Assembly (NCBI RefSeq): GCF_032854445.1
Contig: NC_088306.1
Span: 1,786,873 to 1,850,872 of the forward strand
Reading direction: 5' to 3'
DNA: 64,000 nt
DNA from: Liolophura sinensis
Lineage: Eukaryota > Mollusca > Polyplacophora > Chitonida > Chitonidae
Notes under the pieces: generated by a model
Seen by the model: the letters and a program-made list of their open reading frames with translations, nothing else
Told to the model about the DNA's origin: nothing
The model's database searches: none
In this document: positions 54,203 to 64,000 of the stretch, piece by piece
How the letters are laid out: every line of letters starts with the position of its first letter
Position numbering within the stretch: position 1 is the first letter of the stretch
Program-made: the position numbers and the translations under genes

Positions 54203-54646
54203 TACGCGGTGTTTTTTTTTTATTTCTTGCTTGATATAAAATACGTGCTTTGTTTTGCCGAATACTTTGACATGCTCTCAGACGAGCACTCTTGAAACTT
54301 TCTCATTTTCCTTTGACGATTGGAAGTGAACCAGAATGTAAACTTTAAAAAAGACAAAGAAACTGAAGTTTAGGCTATAATTATTTCCATTGTTACAAAT
54401 GCTGTTAAATGTTGAAAAATTATCTATTAATGAAAAGTGTTGTAAAATAATATCCTACGGTCTTAACACTTTCGTCAAATACGATATGAAACTTTAAGAA
54501 AAGAAGAAGCGTCTGGATTTTTGGAACAAATAACGATTAGTTCTGGTGTGTTTCATCAGGAAACCAAACGAAATGACAAAAAAGACAAACAAAACCAACT
54601 CCACAGCTTTACATAAATGATATAAAACAAAAAAGGAAATAGCAAA

Positions 54647-54728
54647 TGGCAGCGGTGGGATTCGAACCCACGCCTCCGAAGAGACTGGTGCCTTAAACCA
54701 GCGGCTTAGACCGCTCGGCCACGCTACC
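54647..54728 (-). tRNA. tRNA-Leu(AAG), G24C
   Basis: Same D-stem change as 49894. Confidence 0.88.
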
Positions 54729-55742
54729 AGATCCCATAACCGTATCGATCGCGTGTGATTTTAAAAGCTAAGAGGCATTCGGAAAGTGGCTCCTCTTAAG
54801 GAATAAAGGCAGGTGTGACGTTATTGCTGGGTGATACACCAGTATATTGTCCACTGTGATTTGTGTAAGCTGTTAAAATATATGAGTTTAGTTTGTTTTT
54901 GAGAAAAAGTTTACTACAGATGGCTGCTATGAGCCTATCCGCCACAGCGAAGGTTAGCTTTGCAAAATGTTATGATTTTATGTCCAGAAGCAAGAGCTGA
55001 ACAAAGTTAATGCATGACAAGTTGACTTCGCCAACTTCACCAGATTAATTTTTAGAAAAAGGAGTGAGCTCTTGTATAACCTATAAAATATGTGCTAACC
55101 GGAAGCGGTGTACGCCTTGTAAGAATGTCAGTGTTTTTTTTCCGAAATGTTCAATCATCTGTCAGTTATGAGAGTTTAGTTTGTTTTTGAGAAAAAGTTT
55201 ACTGCAGATGGCTGCTATGAGCCTATCCGCCATAGCGAAGGTTAGCTTTGCAAAATGTTATGATTTTACGTCCAGAAGCAAGAGCTGAACAATGTTAATG
55301 CATGACAAGTTGACTTCGCCAACTTCACCAGATGAATTTTCAGAAAAAGGAGTGAGCTCTTGTATAACCTATAAAATATGTGCTAACCGGAAGCGGTGTA
55401 CGTTTTGTAAGAATGTCAGTGTTTTTTTTCCCGAAATGTTCAATCATCTGTCAGTTATGAGAGTTTAGTTTGTTTTTGAGAAAAAGTTTACTGCAGATGG
55501 CTGTTATGAGCCTATCCACCATAGCGACGGTTAGCTTTGCAAAATGTTATGATTTTACGTACAGAAGCAAGAGTCGAACAATGTTAATGCATGACAAGTT
55601 GACTTCACCAACTTCACCAGATGGATTTTCAGAAAAAGGAGTGAACTCTTGTATAACCTATAAAATATGTGCTAACCGGAAGTGGTGTAGGCCTTGTTAG
55701 AATGTCAGTGTTTTTTTTTCCGAAATGTTCCACCATCTGTCA

Positions 55743-55824
55743 GGTAGCGTGGCCGAGTGGTCTAAGGCGCTGGTTTTAGGCACCAGTCTCTCAGGAGGCG
55801 TGGGTTCGAATCCCACCGCTGCCA
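55743..55824 (+). tRNA. tRNA-Leu(TAG), canonical
   Basis: All conserved features are present: A box TGGCCGAGTGG, loop TTTAGGC with U33, T arm GTGGG-TTCGAAT-CCCAC, and CGCTGCC pairing with GGTAGCG. A T7 run follows. This is the only fully canonical TAG copy in the window. Confidence 0.95.
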
Positions 55825-56271
55825 TACGCGGTGTTTTTTTTATTTCTTGCTTGATATAAAATACGTGCTTTGTTTTTGCCGAATACTTTGACATGCTCTC
55901 AGACGAGCACTCTTGAAACTTTCTCATTTTCCTTTGACGATTGGAAGTGAACCAGAATGTAAACTTTAAAAAAGACAAAAAAACTGTAGTTTAGGCTATA
56001 ATTATTTCCATTGTTACAAATGCTGTTAAATGTGGAAAAATTATCTATTTATGAAAAGTGTTGCAAAATGATACCGTACGGTCTTAACACTTTCGTCAAA
56101 TACGATATGAAACTTTAAGAAAGGAGAAGCGTCTGGATTTTTGGAACAAATAACGATTAGTTCTGGTGTGTTTCATCAGGAAACCAAACGAAATGACAAA
56201 AAAAGAGACAAAAAAAACCAACTCCACAGCTTTACATAAAGGATATAAAAACAAGAAAAAGAAATAGCAAA

Positions 56272-56353
56272 TGGCAGGGGTGGGATTCGAACCCACGCCT
56301 CCGAAGAGACTGGTGCCTTAAACCAGCGCCTTAGACCGCTCGGCCACGCTACC
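56272..56353 (-). tRNA. tRNA-Leu(AAG), G67C
   Basis: Same acceptor-stem change as 50943. Confidence 0.88.
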
Positions 56354-57371
56354 ACATCCCATAACCGTAACGATCGCGTGTGATTTTAAAAGCTAAGAGG
56401 CATTCGGAAAGTGGCTCCTCTTAAGGAATAAAGGCAGGTGTGACGTTATTGTTGGGTGATACACCAGTATATTGTCCACTGTGATTTGTGTAAGCTGTTA
56501 AAATATATGAGAGTTTAGTTTGTTTTTGAGAAAAAGTTTACTGCAGATGGATGCTATGAGCCTATCCGCCATAGCGAAGGTTATCTTTTCAAAATGTTAT
56601 GATTTTACGTCCAGAAGCAAGAGCTGAACAATGTTAATGCATGACAAGTTGAATTCGCCAACTTCACCAGATAAATTTTCAGAAAAAGTAGTGTGCTCTT
56701 GTGTAACATATAAAATATGTGCTAACCGAAAGTTGGTGTAGGCCTTGTTTAGAATGTCAGTGTTTTTTTTTTCCAAAATGTTCAATCATCTGTCAGTTAT
56801 GAGAATTTAGTTTCTTTTTGAGAAAAAGTTTACTGCAGATGGCTGTTATAAGCTATCCACCATAGCGAAGGTTAGCTTTGCAAAATGTTATGATTTTACG
56901 TCCAGAAGCAAGAGTTGAACAATGTTAATGCATGACAAGTTGACCTTGCCAACTTCACCAGATGAATTTTCAGAAAAAGGAGTGCGCTCTTGTATAACCT
57001 ATAAAATATGTGCTAACCGGAAATGATGTAGGCCTTGTTAGAATGTCAGTGTTTTTTTTCCGAAATGTTCAATCATCTGTTAGGTATGAGAGTTTAGTTT
57101 GTTTTTGAGAAAAAGTTTACTGCAGATGGCTGCTATGAGCCGATCCGCCATAGCGAAGGTTAGCTTTTCAAAATGTTATGATTTTACGTCCAGAAGCAAG
57201 AGTCGAACAATGTTAATGCATGACAAGCTGACTTCGCTAACTTTAACAGATGAATTTTCAGAAAAAGGAGTGTGCTCTTGTGTAACCTATAAAATTATGT
57301 GCTCACTGGAAGTGATGTAGGCCTTGTTAGAATGTCAGTGTTTTTTTTCCGAAATGTTCTATCATCTGTCA

Positions 57372-57453
57372 GGTAGCGTGGCGGAGTGGTCTAAAGCGCT
57401 GGTTTTAGGCACCAGTCTCTCAGGAGGCGTGGGTTCGAATCCCACCGCTGCCA
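57372..57453 (+). tRNA. tRNA-Leu(TAG), C12G and G23A
   Basis: D stem TGGCGGAG with ..AAAGC. It shares C12G with 51751 and has added G23A, which does not restore pairing. Confidence 0.84.
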
Positions 57454-57899
57454 TACGGGGTTTTTGTTTTATTTCTTGCTTGAAATAAAATACGTGCTTT
57501 GTTTTGCCGAATACTTTGACATGCTCTCAGACGAGCACTCTTGAAACTTTCTCATTTTCCTATGACGATTGGAAGTGAACCATAACGTAAACTTTAAAAA
57601 AAGACAAAGAAACTGAAGTTTAGGCTATAATTATTACCATTGTTATCATTGCTTTTAAATGTGGAAGATTTTATCTATTAATGAAAAGTGTTTTCAAAAT
57701 GATACCGTACGGTCTTAACACTTTCGTCAAATACGATATGAAACTTTAAGAAAAGAAGAAGCGTCTGGATTTTTGGAACAAATAACGATTAGTTCTGGTG
57801 TGTTTCATTAGGAAACCAAACGAAATGACAAAAAAAGACAAACAAAACCAACTCCACAACTTTACATAAATGATATAAAACAAGAAAAGAAATAGCAAA

Positions 57900-57981
57900 T
57901 GGCAGCGGTGGGATTCGAACCCATGCCTCCGAAGAGACTGGTGCCTTAAACCAGCGCCTTAGACCGCTCGGCCACGCTACC
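57900..57981 (-). tRNA. tRNA-Leu(AAG), G49A
   Basis: The T stem starts ATGGG, giving A49-C65. Otherwise canonical. Confidence 0.88.
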
Positions 57982-58712
57982 ACATCCCATAACCGTAACT
58001 ATCGCGTGTGATTTTAAAAGCTAAGAGGGCATTCGGAAAGTGGCTCCTCTTAAGGAATAAAGGCAGGTGTGACGTTATTTTTGGGTGATACACCAGTATA
58101 TTTTTCCACTGTGATTTGTGTAAGCTGTTAAAATATATGAGAATTTAGTTTGTTTTTGAGAAAAAGTTTACTGCAGATGGATGCTATGAGCCTATCCGCC
58201 ATAGCGAAGGTTAGCTTTGCAAAATGTTATGATTTTACTTCCAGAAGCAAGACCTGAACAATGTTAATGCATGACAAGTTGACTTCGCCAACTTCACCAG
58301 ATGAATTTTCAGAAAAAGGAGTGAGCTCTTGTGTAACCTATAAAATATGTGCTAACCGAAGCGGTGTACGCCTTGTAAGAACGTCAGTGTTTTTTTCTTC
58401 CAAAATGTTCAATCATCTGTCAGTTATGAGAGTTTAGTTTTGTTTTTGAGAAAAAGTTTACTGCAGATGGCTGTTATGAGCCTATCCACCATAGCGACGG
58501 TTAGCTTTGCAAAATGTTATGATTTTACGTACAGAAGCAAGAGTCGAACAATGTTAATGCATGACAAGTTGACTTCACCAACTTCACCAGATGGATTTTC
58601 AGAAAAAGGAGTGAGCTCTTGTATAACCTATAAAAATATGTGCTAACCGGAAGTGGTGTAGGCCTTGTTAGAATGTCAGTGTTTTTTTTTCCGAAATGTT
58701 CCACATCTGTCA

Positions 58713-58793
58713 GGTAGCGTGGCCGAGTGGTCTAAGGCGCTGGTTTTAGGCACCAGTCTCTCAGGAGGCGTGGGTTCGAATCCACCGCTGCCA
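58713..58793 (+). tRNA. tRNA-Leu(TAG), one-base deletion
   Basis: 81 nt. The 3' strand of the T stem is short by one C (TTCGAATCCACCGC). Pseudogene or sequencing error. Confidence 0.78.
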
Positions 58794-59232
58794 TACGTGG
58801 TGTATTTTTTATTTCTTGCTTGATATAAAATACGTGCTTTGTTTTGCCGAATACTTTGACATGCTCTCAGACGAGCACTCTTGAAACTTTCTCCATTTTC
58901 CTTTGACGATTGGAAGTGAACCAGAATGTAAACTTTAAAAAAGACAAAGAAACTGAAGTTAGGCTATAATTATTTCCATTGTTACAAATGCTGTTAAATG
59001 TGGAAAAATTATCTATTAATGAAAAGTGTTGTAAAATGATATCGTACGGTCTTAACACTTTCGTCAAATACGATATGAAACTTTAAGAAAAGAAGAAGCG
59101 TCTGGATTTTGGACAAATAACGATTAGTTCTGATGTGTTGCATCAGGAAACCAAACGAAATGACGAAAAAGACAAACAAAACCAACTCCACAACTTTACA
59201 TAAATGATATAAAACAAAAAGAAAATAGCAAA

Positions 59233-59314
59233 TGGCAGCGGTGGTATTCGAACCCACGCCTCCGAAGAGACTGGTGCCTGAAACCAGCGCCTTAGACCGC
59301 TCGGCCACGCTACC
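59233..59314 (-). tRNA. tRNA-Leu with anticodon CAG
   Basis: The loop reads TTCAGGC instead of TTAAGGC (A34C). The anticodon is therefore CAG, still leucine but reading CUG. The T arm also has C61A, breaking pair 53-61, so function is uncertain. Confidence 0.85.
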
Positions 59315-60043
59315 AGATCCCATAACCGTACCGATCGTGTGTGATTTTAAAAGCTAAGAGGCATTCGGAAAGTGGCTCCTCTTAAGGGAATAAAGGCAGG
59401 TGTGACGTTATTTTTGGGTGATACACCAGTATATTGTCCACTGTGATTTGTGTAAGCTGTTAAAATATATGAGTTTAGTTTGTTTTTGAGAAAAAGAGTT
59501 TACTGCAGATGGCTGCTATGAGCCTATCCGCCACAGCGAAGGTTAGCTTTGCAAAATGTTATGATTTTACGTCCAGAAGCAAGAGCTGAACAATGTTAAT
59601 GCATGACAAGTTGACTTCGCCAACTTCACCAGATGAATTTTCAGAAAAAGGAGTGTGCTCTTGTGTAACCTATAAAATATGTGCTAACCGGAAGCGGTGT
59701 ACGCCTTGTAAGAATGCCAGTGTTTTTTTTTTCCGAATTGTTCAATCATCTGTCAGTTATGAGAGTTTAGTTTGTTTTTGAGAAAAAGTTTACTGCAGAT
59801 GGCTGTTATGAGCCTATCCACCATAGCGACGGTTAGCTTTGCAAAATGTTATGATTTTACGTACAGAAGCAAGAGTCGAACAATGTTAATGCATGACAAG
59901 TTGACTTCACCAACTTCACCAGATGGATTTTCAGAAAAAGGAGTGAGCTCTTGTATAACCTATAAAATATGTGCTAACCGGAAGTGGTGTAGGCCTTGTT
60001 AGAATGTCAGTGTTTTTTTTCCGAAATGTTCCACCATCTGTCA

Positions 60044-60125
60044 GGTAGCGTGGCCGAGTGGTCTAAGGCGCTGGTTTTAGGCACCAGTCTCTCAGGAGGC
60101 GTGGGTTCGAATTCCACCGCTGCCA
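60044..60125 (+). tRNA. tRNA-Leu(TAG), C61T
   Basis: Only the T arm (TTCGAAT-TCCAC) differs from the canonical copy, giving a G53-U61 wobble. Confidence 0.88.
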
Positions 60126-60566
60126 TACGCGGTGTTTTTTTTTATTTCTTGCTTGATATAAAATACGTGCTTTGTTTTGCCGAATACTTTGACATGCTCT
60201 CAGACGAGCACTCTTGAAACTTTCTAATTTTCCTTTGACGATTGGAAGTGAACCAGAATGTAAATTTTAAAAAAGACAAAGAAACTGAAGTTTAGGCTAT
60301 AATTATTTCCATTGTTACAAATGCTGTTAAATGTGGAAAAATTGACTATTAATGAAAAGTGATGTAAAATGATACCGTACGGTCTTAACACTTTCGTCAA
60401 ATACGATATGAAACTTTAAAAAGGAGAAGCGTCTGGATTTGGAACAAATAACGATTAGTTCTGATGTGTTTCATCAGGAAACCAAACGAAATTACAAAAA
60501 AGACGAACAAAACCCCAACTCCACAACTTTACATAAATGATATAAAACAAAAAAGGAAATAGCAAA

Positions 60567-60647
60567 TGGCAGCGGTGGGATTCGAACCCACGCCTCCGAA
60601 GAGACTGGTGCTTAAACCAGCGCCTTAGACCGCTCGGCCACGCTACC
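60567..60647 (-). tRNA. tRNA-Leu(AAG), one-base deletion in anticodon loop
   Basis: 81 nt. The loop is TTAAGC (6 nt, one G lost 3' of the anticodon). Pseudogene or assembly error close to the gap. Confidence 0.78.
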
Positions 60648-61300
60648 AGATCCCATAACCGTATCGATCGCGTGTGATTTTAAAAGCTAAGAGGCATTCG
60701 GAAAGTGGCTCCTCTTAAGGAATAAAGGCAGGTGTGACGTTATTGTTGGGTGATACACCAGTATATTTTCCACTGTGATTTGTGTAAGCTGTTAAAATAT
60801 ATGAGAGTTTAGTTTGTTTTTGAGAAAAAGTTTAATGCAGATGGGTGCTATGAGCCTGTCCGCCATAGCGAAGGTTAGCTTTGCAAAATGTTATGTTTTT
60901 ATGTCCAGAAGCAAGAGCTGAACAATGTTAATGCATGACAAGTTGACTTCGCCAACTTCACCAGATGAATTTTCAGAAAAAGGAGTGTGCTCTTGTGTAA
61001 CCTATAAAATATGTGCTAACCGGAAGCGGTGTACGCCTTGTAAGAATGTCAGTGTTTCTTTTTTCCCCGAAATGTTCAATCATCTGTCAGTTATGAGAGT
61101 TTAGTTTGTTTTTGAGAAAAAGTTTACTGCAGATTGGCTGTTATGAGCCTATCCACCATAGCGACGGTTAGCTTTGCAAAATGTTATGATTTTACGTACA
61201 GAAGCAAGAGTCGAACAATGTTAAAAACATGACAAGTTGACTTCGCCAACTTCACCAGATGAATTTTCAGAAAAAAGGAGTGAGCTCTTGTATAACCTAA

Positions 61301-61500
61301 NNNNNNNNNNNNNNNNNNNNNNNNNNNNNNNNNNNNNNNNNNNNNNNNNNNNNNNNNNNNNNNNNNNNNNNNNNNNNNNNNNNNNNNNNNNNNNNNNNNN
61401 NNNNNNNNNNNNNNNNNNNNNNNNNNNNNNNNNNNNNNNNNNNNNNNNNNNNNNNNNNNNNNNNNNNNNNNNNNNNNNNNNNNNNNNNNNNNNNNNNNNN
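61301..61500. other. Assembly gap (200 N)
   Basis: Exactly 200 N. The left side is mid sub-repeat of the Leu array and the right side is tRNA-Gln repeat sequence. The round number suggests a placeholder, so array length and the right junction are unknown. Confidence 1.
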
Positions 61501-62180
61501 CAAATTACATTTGTTTTCACTATACGGTTTCTTTCTCGCCTCTTTTCTTTATGTTATCAACACTGACCAGATAATGAATTTTTTTTGTATAATTTTTTTT
61601 TATCTTCTAACGGGCGCTTAATTGTCTGGGTCGCAAGAATGTTTAAAGATTTTATTACGACAAGCATTAATAGGACACTTCCTCATGATTACATCACACC
61701 AGAAGGGAGGAAGGGTGAAAGGACACATCTTTCCATTTTTTTTTGTTTAATTTTTGCAATAAGGCAATTATTGTACTGGGGAAATTTCTAAAAATGTCAT
61801 GCCATGCAAGGCCTAAAGCTTTTGCACATCCCTTAAGACATTGTCAACATGGTTTCGCGTTTGATTCTAGCATGTTGTCAAACTACACATGTTTTTAATT
61901 ATTTGGCTATTTCTTGCTCCTTTTCTTTATATTACCAACATTGACCAGGTGTAGCAATTATTTTTTGATGAAGGCTTTCAGTTTGTCAACAAGAAGGCGT
62001 ATACTATACCGGGGCATAAGTTTCAAACATTTTATTACGACAAACAATTTAAGATCACCTCTTAAAGATTATTTACATTTGTAAGGAGAAAAGGTGAAAA
62101 GACATGCCTGTCAGCAATAAACTGCTTTAGACAGAGGCGTTCATTGCTAGAGGCATTAGTTTGCCAAATAGTGTTCACCT

Positions 62181-62252
62181 GGTTCCATGGTGTAATTGTT
62201 AGCACTCTGGACTCTGAATCCAGCGATCCGAGTTCAAATCTCGGTGGAACGT
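62181..62252 (+). tRNA. tRNA-Gln(CTG)
   Basis: 72 nt. The anticodon arm is CTGGA-CTCTGAA-TCCAG, anticodon CTG at 62214-62216. The T arm CCGAG-TTCAAAT-CTCGG is intact. The first acceptor pair is mismatched (end GGAACG) and the D loop has a G-to-T change (GTAATTGTTAG). Possibly functional. Confidence 0.8.
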
Positions 62253-62368
62253 AATTTATTGGTTTTAAACAACTGTGTGAGACTTTGAAATTGTGCTAGT
62301 GAATTTCTCATGTTTTCCTGCTGTATGACTGCATGGTGGTGTTAGTTGCAAAATGTTATATGCAATAT

Positions 62369-62434
62369 GCCGTCGTATAAGTGAAATATTCTTGAGTACG
62401 GCGTAAAAACACCAATCAAATAAAAAAATAAATA
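62369..62434 (+). mobile_element. SINE family 1 tail fragment between two tRNA-Gln copies
   Basis: Contains gccgtcgtataagtgaaata, ttcttgagtacggcgtaaaa and an A/T-rich end. The head and body are missing. Confidence 0.8.
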
Positions 62435-62449
62435 GATCATATTGCATCA

Positions 62450-62520
62450 GGTTCCATGGTGTAATGGTTAGCACTCTGGACTTTGAATCCAGCGATCCGA
62501 GTTCAATCTCGGTGGAACCT
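62450..62520 (+). tRNA. tRNA-Gln(TTG), one-base T-loop deletion
   Basis: 71 nt. Acceptor GGTTCCA/TGGAACC, D arm and anticodon arm (CTTTGAA, anticodon TTG) are canonical. The T loop is TTCAAT, one A short. Probably a pseudogene, or a read error. Confidence 0.8.
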
Positions 62521-62666
62521 TTCCTTTTTTCAATTTAACTTTTTACCTAAACCTTTTGCACATTCTTGAAGACAGTGTTAGCATGATCTAGCGGTTGATT
62601 TTAGCATGTTGTCAAATTACATTTGTTTTCAACTATTCAGGTTTTTTCTCGCCTCTTTCCTTTATA

Positions 62667-64000
62667 CAATCCTGGAAAAAAGTTTGGAATATTGGTGAAT
62701 TTCACACCATCTCCACGAAGAGCATGGTTCGTTACGTTCAGGTCAATAATCTGTCGATTGGTTTCACTTAGATTAGTCTTAATGATGCATTATCAATAGT
62801 TTCCTCAAACCAGAACATTTCTAAATGTTATAGGAGACGAGTTTTCCACGATAATCTGAAAGCGCCCCAAACAAGTGCAGAAATTCAGTGAAACCCATGT
62901 ATTTTATTACGAGCTGTAACTTTTATTCGATTGGAAATATGTCTACAATACTTGGTAAGTTAAATATGCAAAACACTAACAATACAGAAAATTAATTTAG
63001 TACTTGGTGTGCCCACCCCTTGCATTGTACAATGCGCGCACACGTCTTGGCATACTGGCAACTAAGGAAGTCAAAGTTTCTTCCGGTATATCTCTCAGCA
63101 AGTGAGCACAGCACGAGTTAGTTCAGCCACGTTCGTTGGGGCTTCATCCAGTTATTGAACCCACGGGAAACTCCGCCCACAAGTTCTCAATTGGGTTCAT
63201 ATCCGGTGAAATGGCTGGCCACTGCATGTGCTCAACACCCTCTTGTTCCAGAAAATTCGGCATCAGTTCGGTCCGGTGCGGCGTGGCGTTGTCGTCCTGA
63301 TACACAAAGTTTGCCCTGAATTGTTGCCGAGCAAATGGGAGCATTATCGTTTCCAGAGTCCGTTGATATTGGTGCTGGTTCATGTGTCCATCAAGACGTG
63401 CAGGTCGCATTTACCAGTGCTATGAAAGCACCCAGACGGTGACCCACCGCCCCCGCCTTGGACTCTGGGCATGATGCAATCTTCGTTCAGAGCCTCGTGA
63501 GCCTGACGACGCACCATCACACGGCCATCTTCCCGGTAGACGACAAAACGAGACTCATCACTGAATATCACGTGTCGCCAGTGTCCCACCTGCCAGTTCA
63601 GGTGTTCCCGCGGCCCAGGATAGGCGTGCCTGGCGGTGTCGACGCTGTAGCAAAGGCTTCCTCTTAGGCCTCCCTACCAAATACCAGCAGTCAACAGTCT
63701 GGATCGCACTAAGCGGCTTGACACAGGAGTATTGGTAAATCTCATCAGTCAGCGCGTATCTGGTTGGAACTCTTCGTACGAAGCCATTGCGGCAAAGTCT
63801 CACCAGATACCGGTCCTCTCTCTCGGTGGTCTTTCGTGGCCGACCAGACCTCGGTCTAGGCGTCGGCACACCCGTCTGTCGGTGTCCGCTTAAAGATTTT
63901 GGAGACGGCTCCCTGAGTGACACCAAGAGCTGCTGCAATGTCCTTCTGTTTTGCTCCAGCCAGGCTCATACCAACGATACGGTTGCAGACTGCAGCACTC
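62667..64000 (-). mobile_element. Tc1/mariner element, decayed, runs off the window
   Basis: The left terminus CAATCCTGGAAAAAAGTTTG directly follows TA in a Gln-repeat context (tttata), where other repeat copies continue ttatcaac. So this is a TA insertion. The transposase lies on the minus strand. The other terminus is beyond 64000. Confidence 0.85.
63144..64000 (-). pseudogene. Tc1-type DD34E transposase, frameshifted
   Basis: Three minus-strand frames carry consecutive parts. An N-terminal HTH is at about 64000-63890 (KQKDIAAALGVTQGAVSKIF), followed by a GRPRKTTEREDRYLVR linker. The first catalytic Asp is in VIFSDESRF (about 63565). The second is in YQDDNATPHR (about 63290) and the Glu in PDMNPIENLW, with 34 residues between second Asp and Glu. 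Several frame breaks make it inactive. The start lies beyond the window. Confidence 0.9.

Larger units (their letters stand above)
45789..61300. repeat. Tandem tRNA-Leu array: alternating Leu(AAG) on - and Leu(TAG) on +, with variable spacer sub-repeats
   Basis: Twelve minus-strand and eleven plus-strand tRNA-Leu copies alternate strictly. Spacing between successive AAG copies is 1046, 1335, 1336, 1049, 1331, 1042, 1331, 1625, 1628, 1333 and 1334 bp. That is about 755 bp of constant sequence plus one, two or three ~288-bp sub-repeats, always located between an AAG gene and the next TAG gene. The array begins directly at the LINE poly(A) and runs into a 200-N gap, so its true length is unknown. 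Confidence 0.97.
61501..62666. repeat. Right block of tRNA-Gln-bearing repeats
   Basis: The same segments as in the left block recur: agattttattacgacaa (61648, 62030), acagaggcgttcattgctag (62131) and gcatgttgtcaa (61870, 62605). It ends where the Tc1 element is inserted. Confidence 0.75.

Noticed and set aside
47477-60002. Repeated ~76-aa ORFs (CYDFTSRSKSRTMLMHDKL type) as a gene family
   Set aside because: They lie in the spacer sub-repeat. Many copies have stops (agagctgaac variant) or frameshifts, and substitutions do not favour the frame.
45789-61300. CRISPR-like repeat array
   Set aside because: Repeats are long tandem units carrying tRNAs in a eukaryotic genome. There are no short direct repeats with unique spacers.
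61221-61566. ORFs spanning the N gap
   Set aside because: Open only because N bases encode no stop.

Overview
Eukaryotic genomic DNA, most likely from a lophotrochozoan and probably a mollusc. The reasons are intron-rich genes whose proteins match animal families, many copies of a tRNA-headed SINE with the tail ggcgtaaaacaccaatc + (aaat)n that I associate with molluscan genomes, and very dense minisatellites. No prokaryotic features were seen. Gene names rest on recalled family sequences, because no search could be run.

Left part (1-10.4 kb): eight 3'-terminal exons of a CEP295-type centriolar protein (+ strand), ending in an ALMS-motif C-terminus. Its introns hold a 41-bp minisatellite, a 29-bp minisatellite, SINE copies and a 373-bp MITE. 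From 10.4 to 17 kb there is no gene. This stretch holds a 42-bp minisatellite of about 73 copies and a 57-bp minisatellite of about 15 copies. Both units are multiples of 3, which creates long but meaningless ORFs.

Middle (17.0-25.2 kb, - strand): a complete seven-exon BRCC3/BRCC36 gene, a JAMM deubiquitinase of 262 residues. Its second intron is a textbook U12-type AT-AC intron. A 1.4-kb inverted-repeat element and several SINEs sit in other introns. A protein-like open stretch lies 57 bp upstream of its ATG. From 27.2 to 28.7 kb there is a 20-bp minisatellite with an internal 420/440-bp duplication. At 30.9-34.8 kb (+) is a three-exon DUF229 (sulfatase-like) membrane-anchored protein, followed by a 3' region with a 26-bp and a ~28-bp minisatellite.

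Right part (39-64 kb): an RNA-gene and transposon district. Degenerate repeats carrying tRNA-Gln sequences flank, on both sides, a tandem array (45.79 kb to the 200-N gap at 61.3 kb). The array holds 12 minus-strand tRNA-Leu(AAG/CAG) and 11 plus-strand tRNA-Leu(TAG) copies. Adjacent opposite-strand copies are separated by 1-3 copies of a ~288-bp spacer sub-repeat. A Tx1-like non-LTR retrotransposon (CCHC ORF1; APE-RT ORF2 with two frameshifts) sits exactly between the left Gln repeats and the Leu array, its poly(A) fused to array sequence. A decayed Tc1/mariner (DD34E) element is inserted in the right-hand Gln repeats and runs off the window. The array, its patchwork of shared tRNA mutations, and the LINE at its border are the most unusual content.
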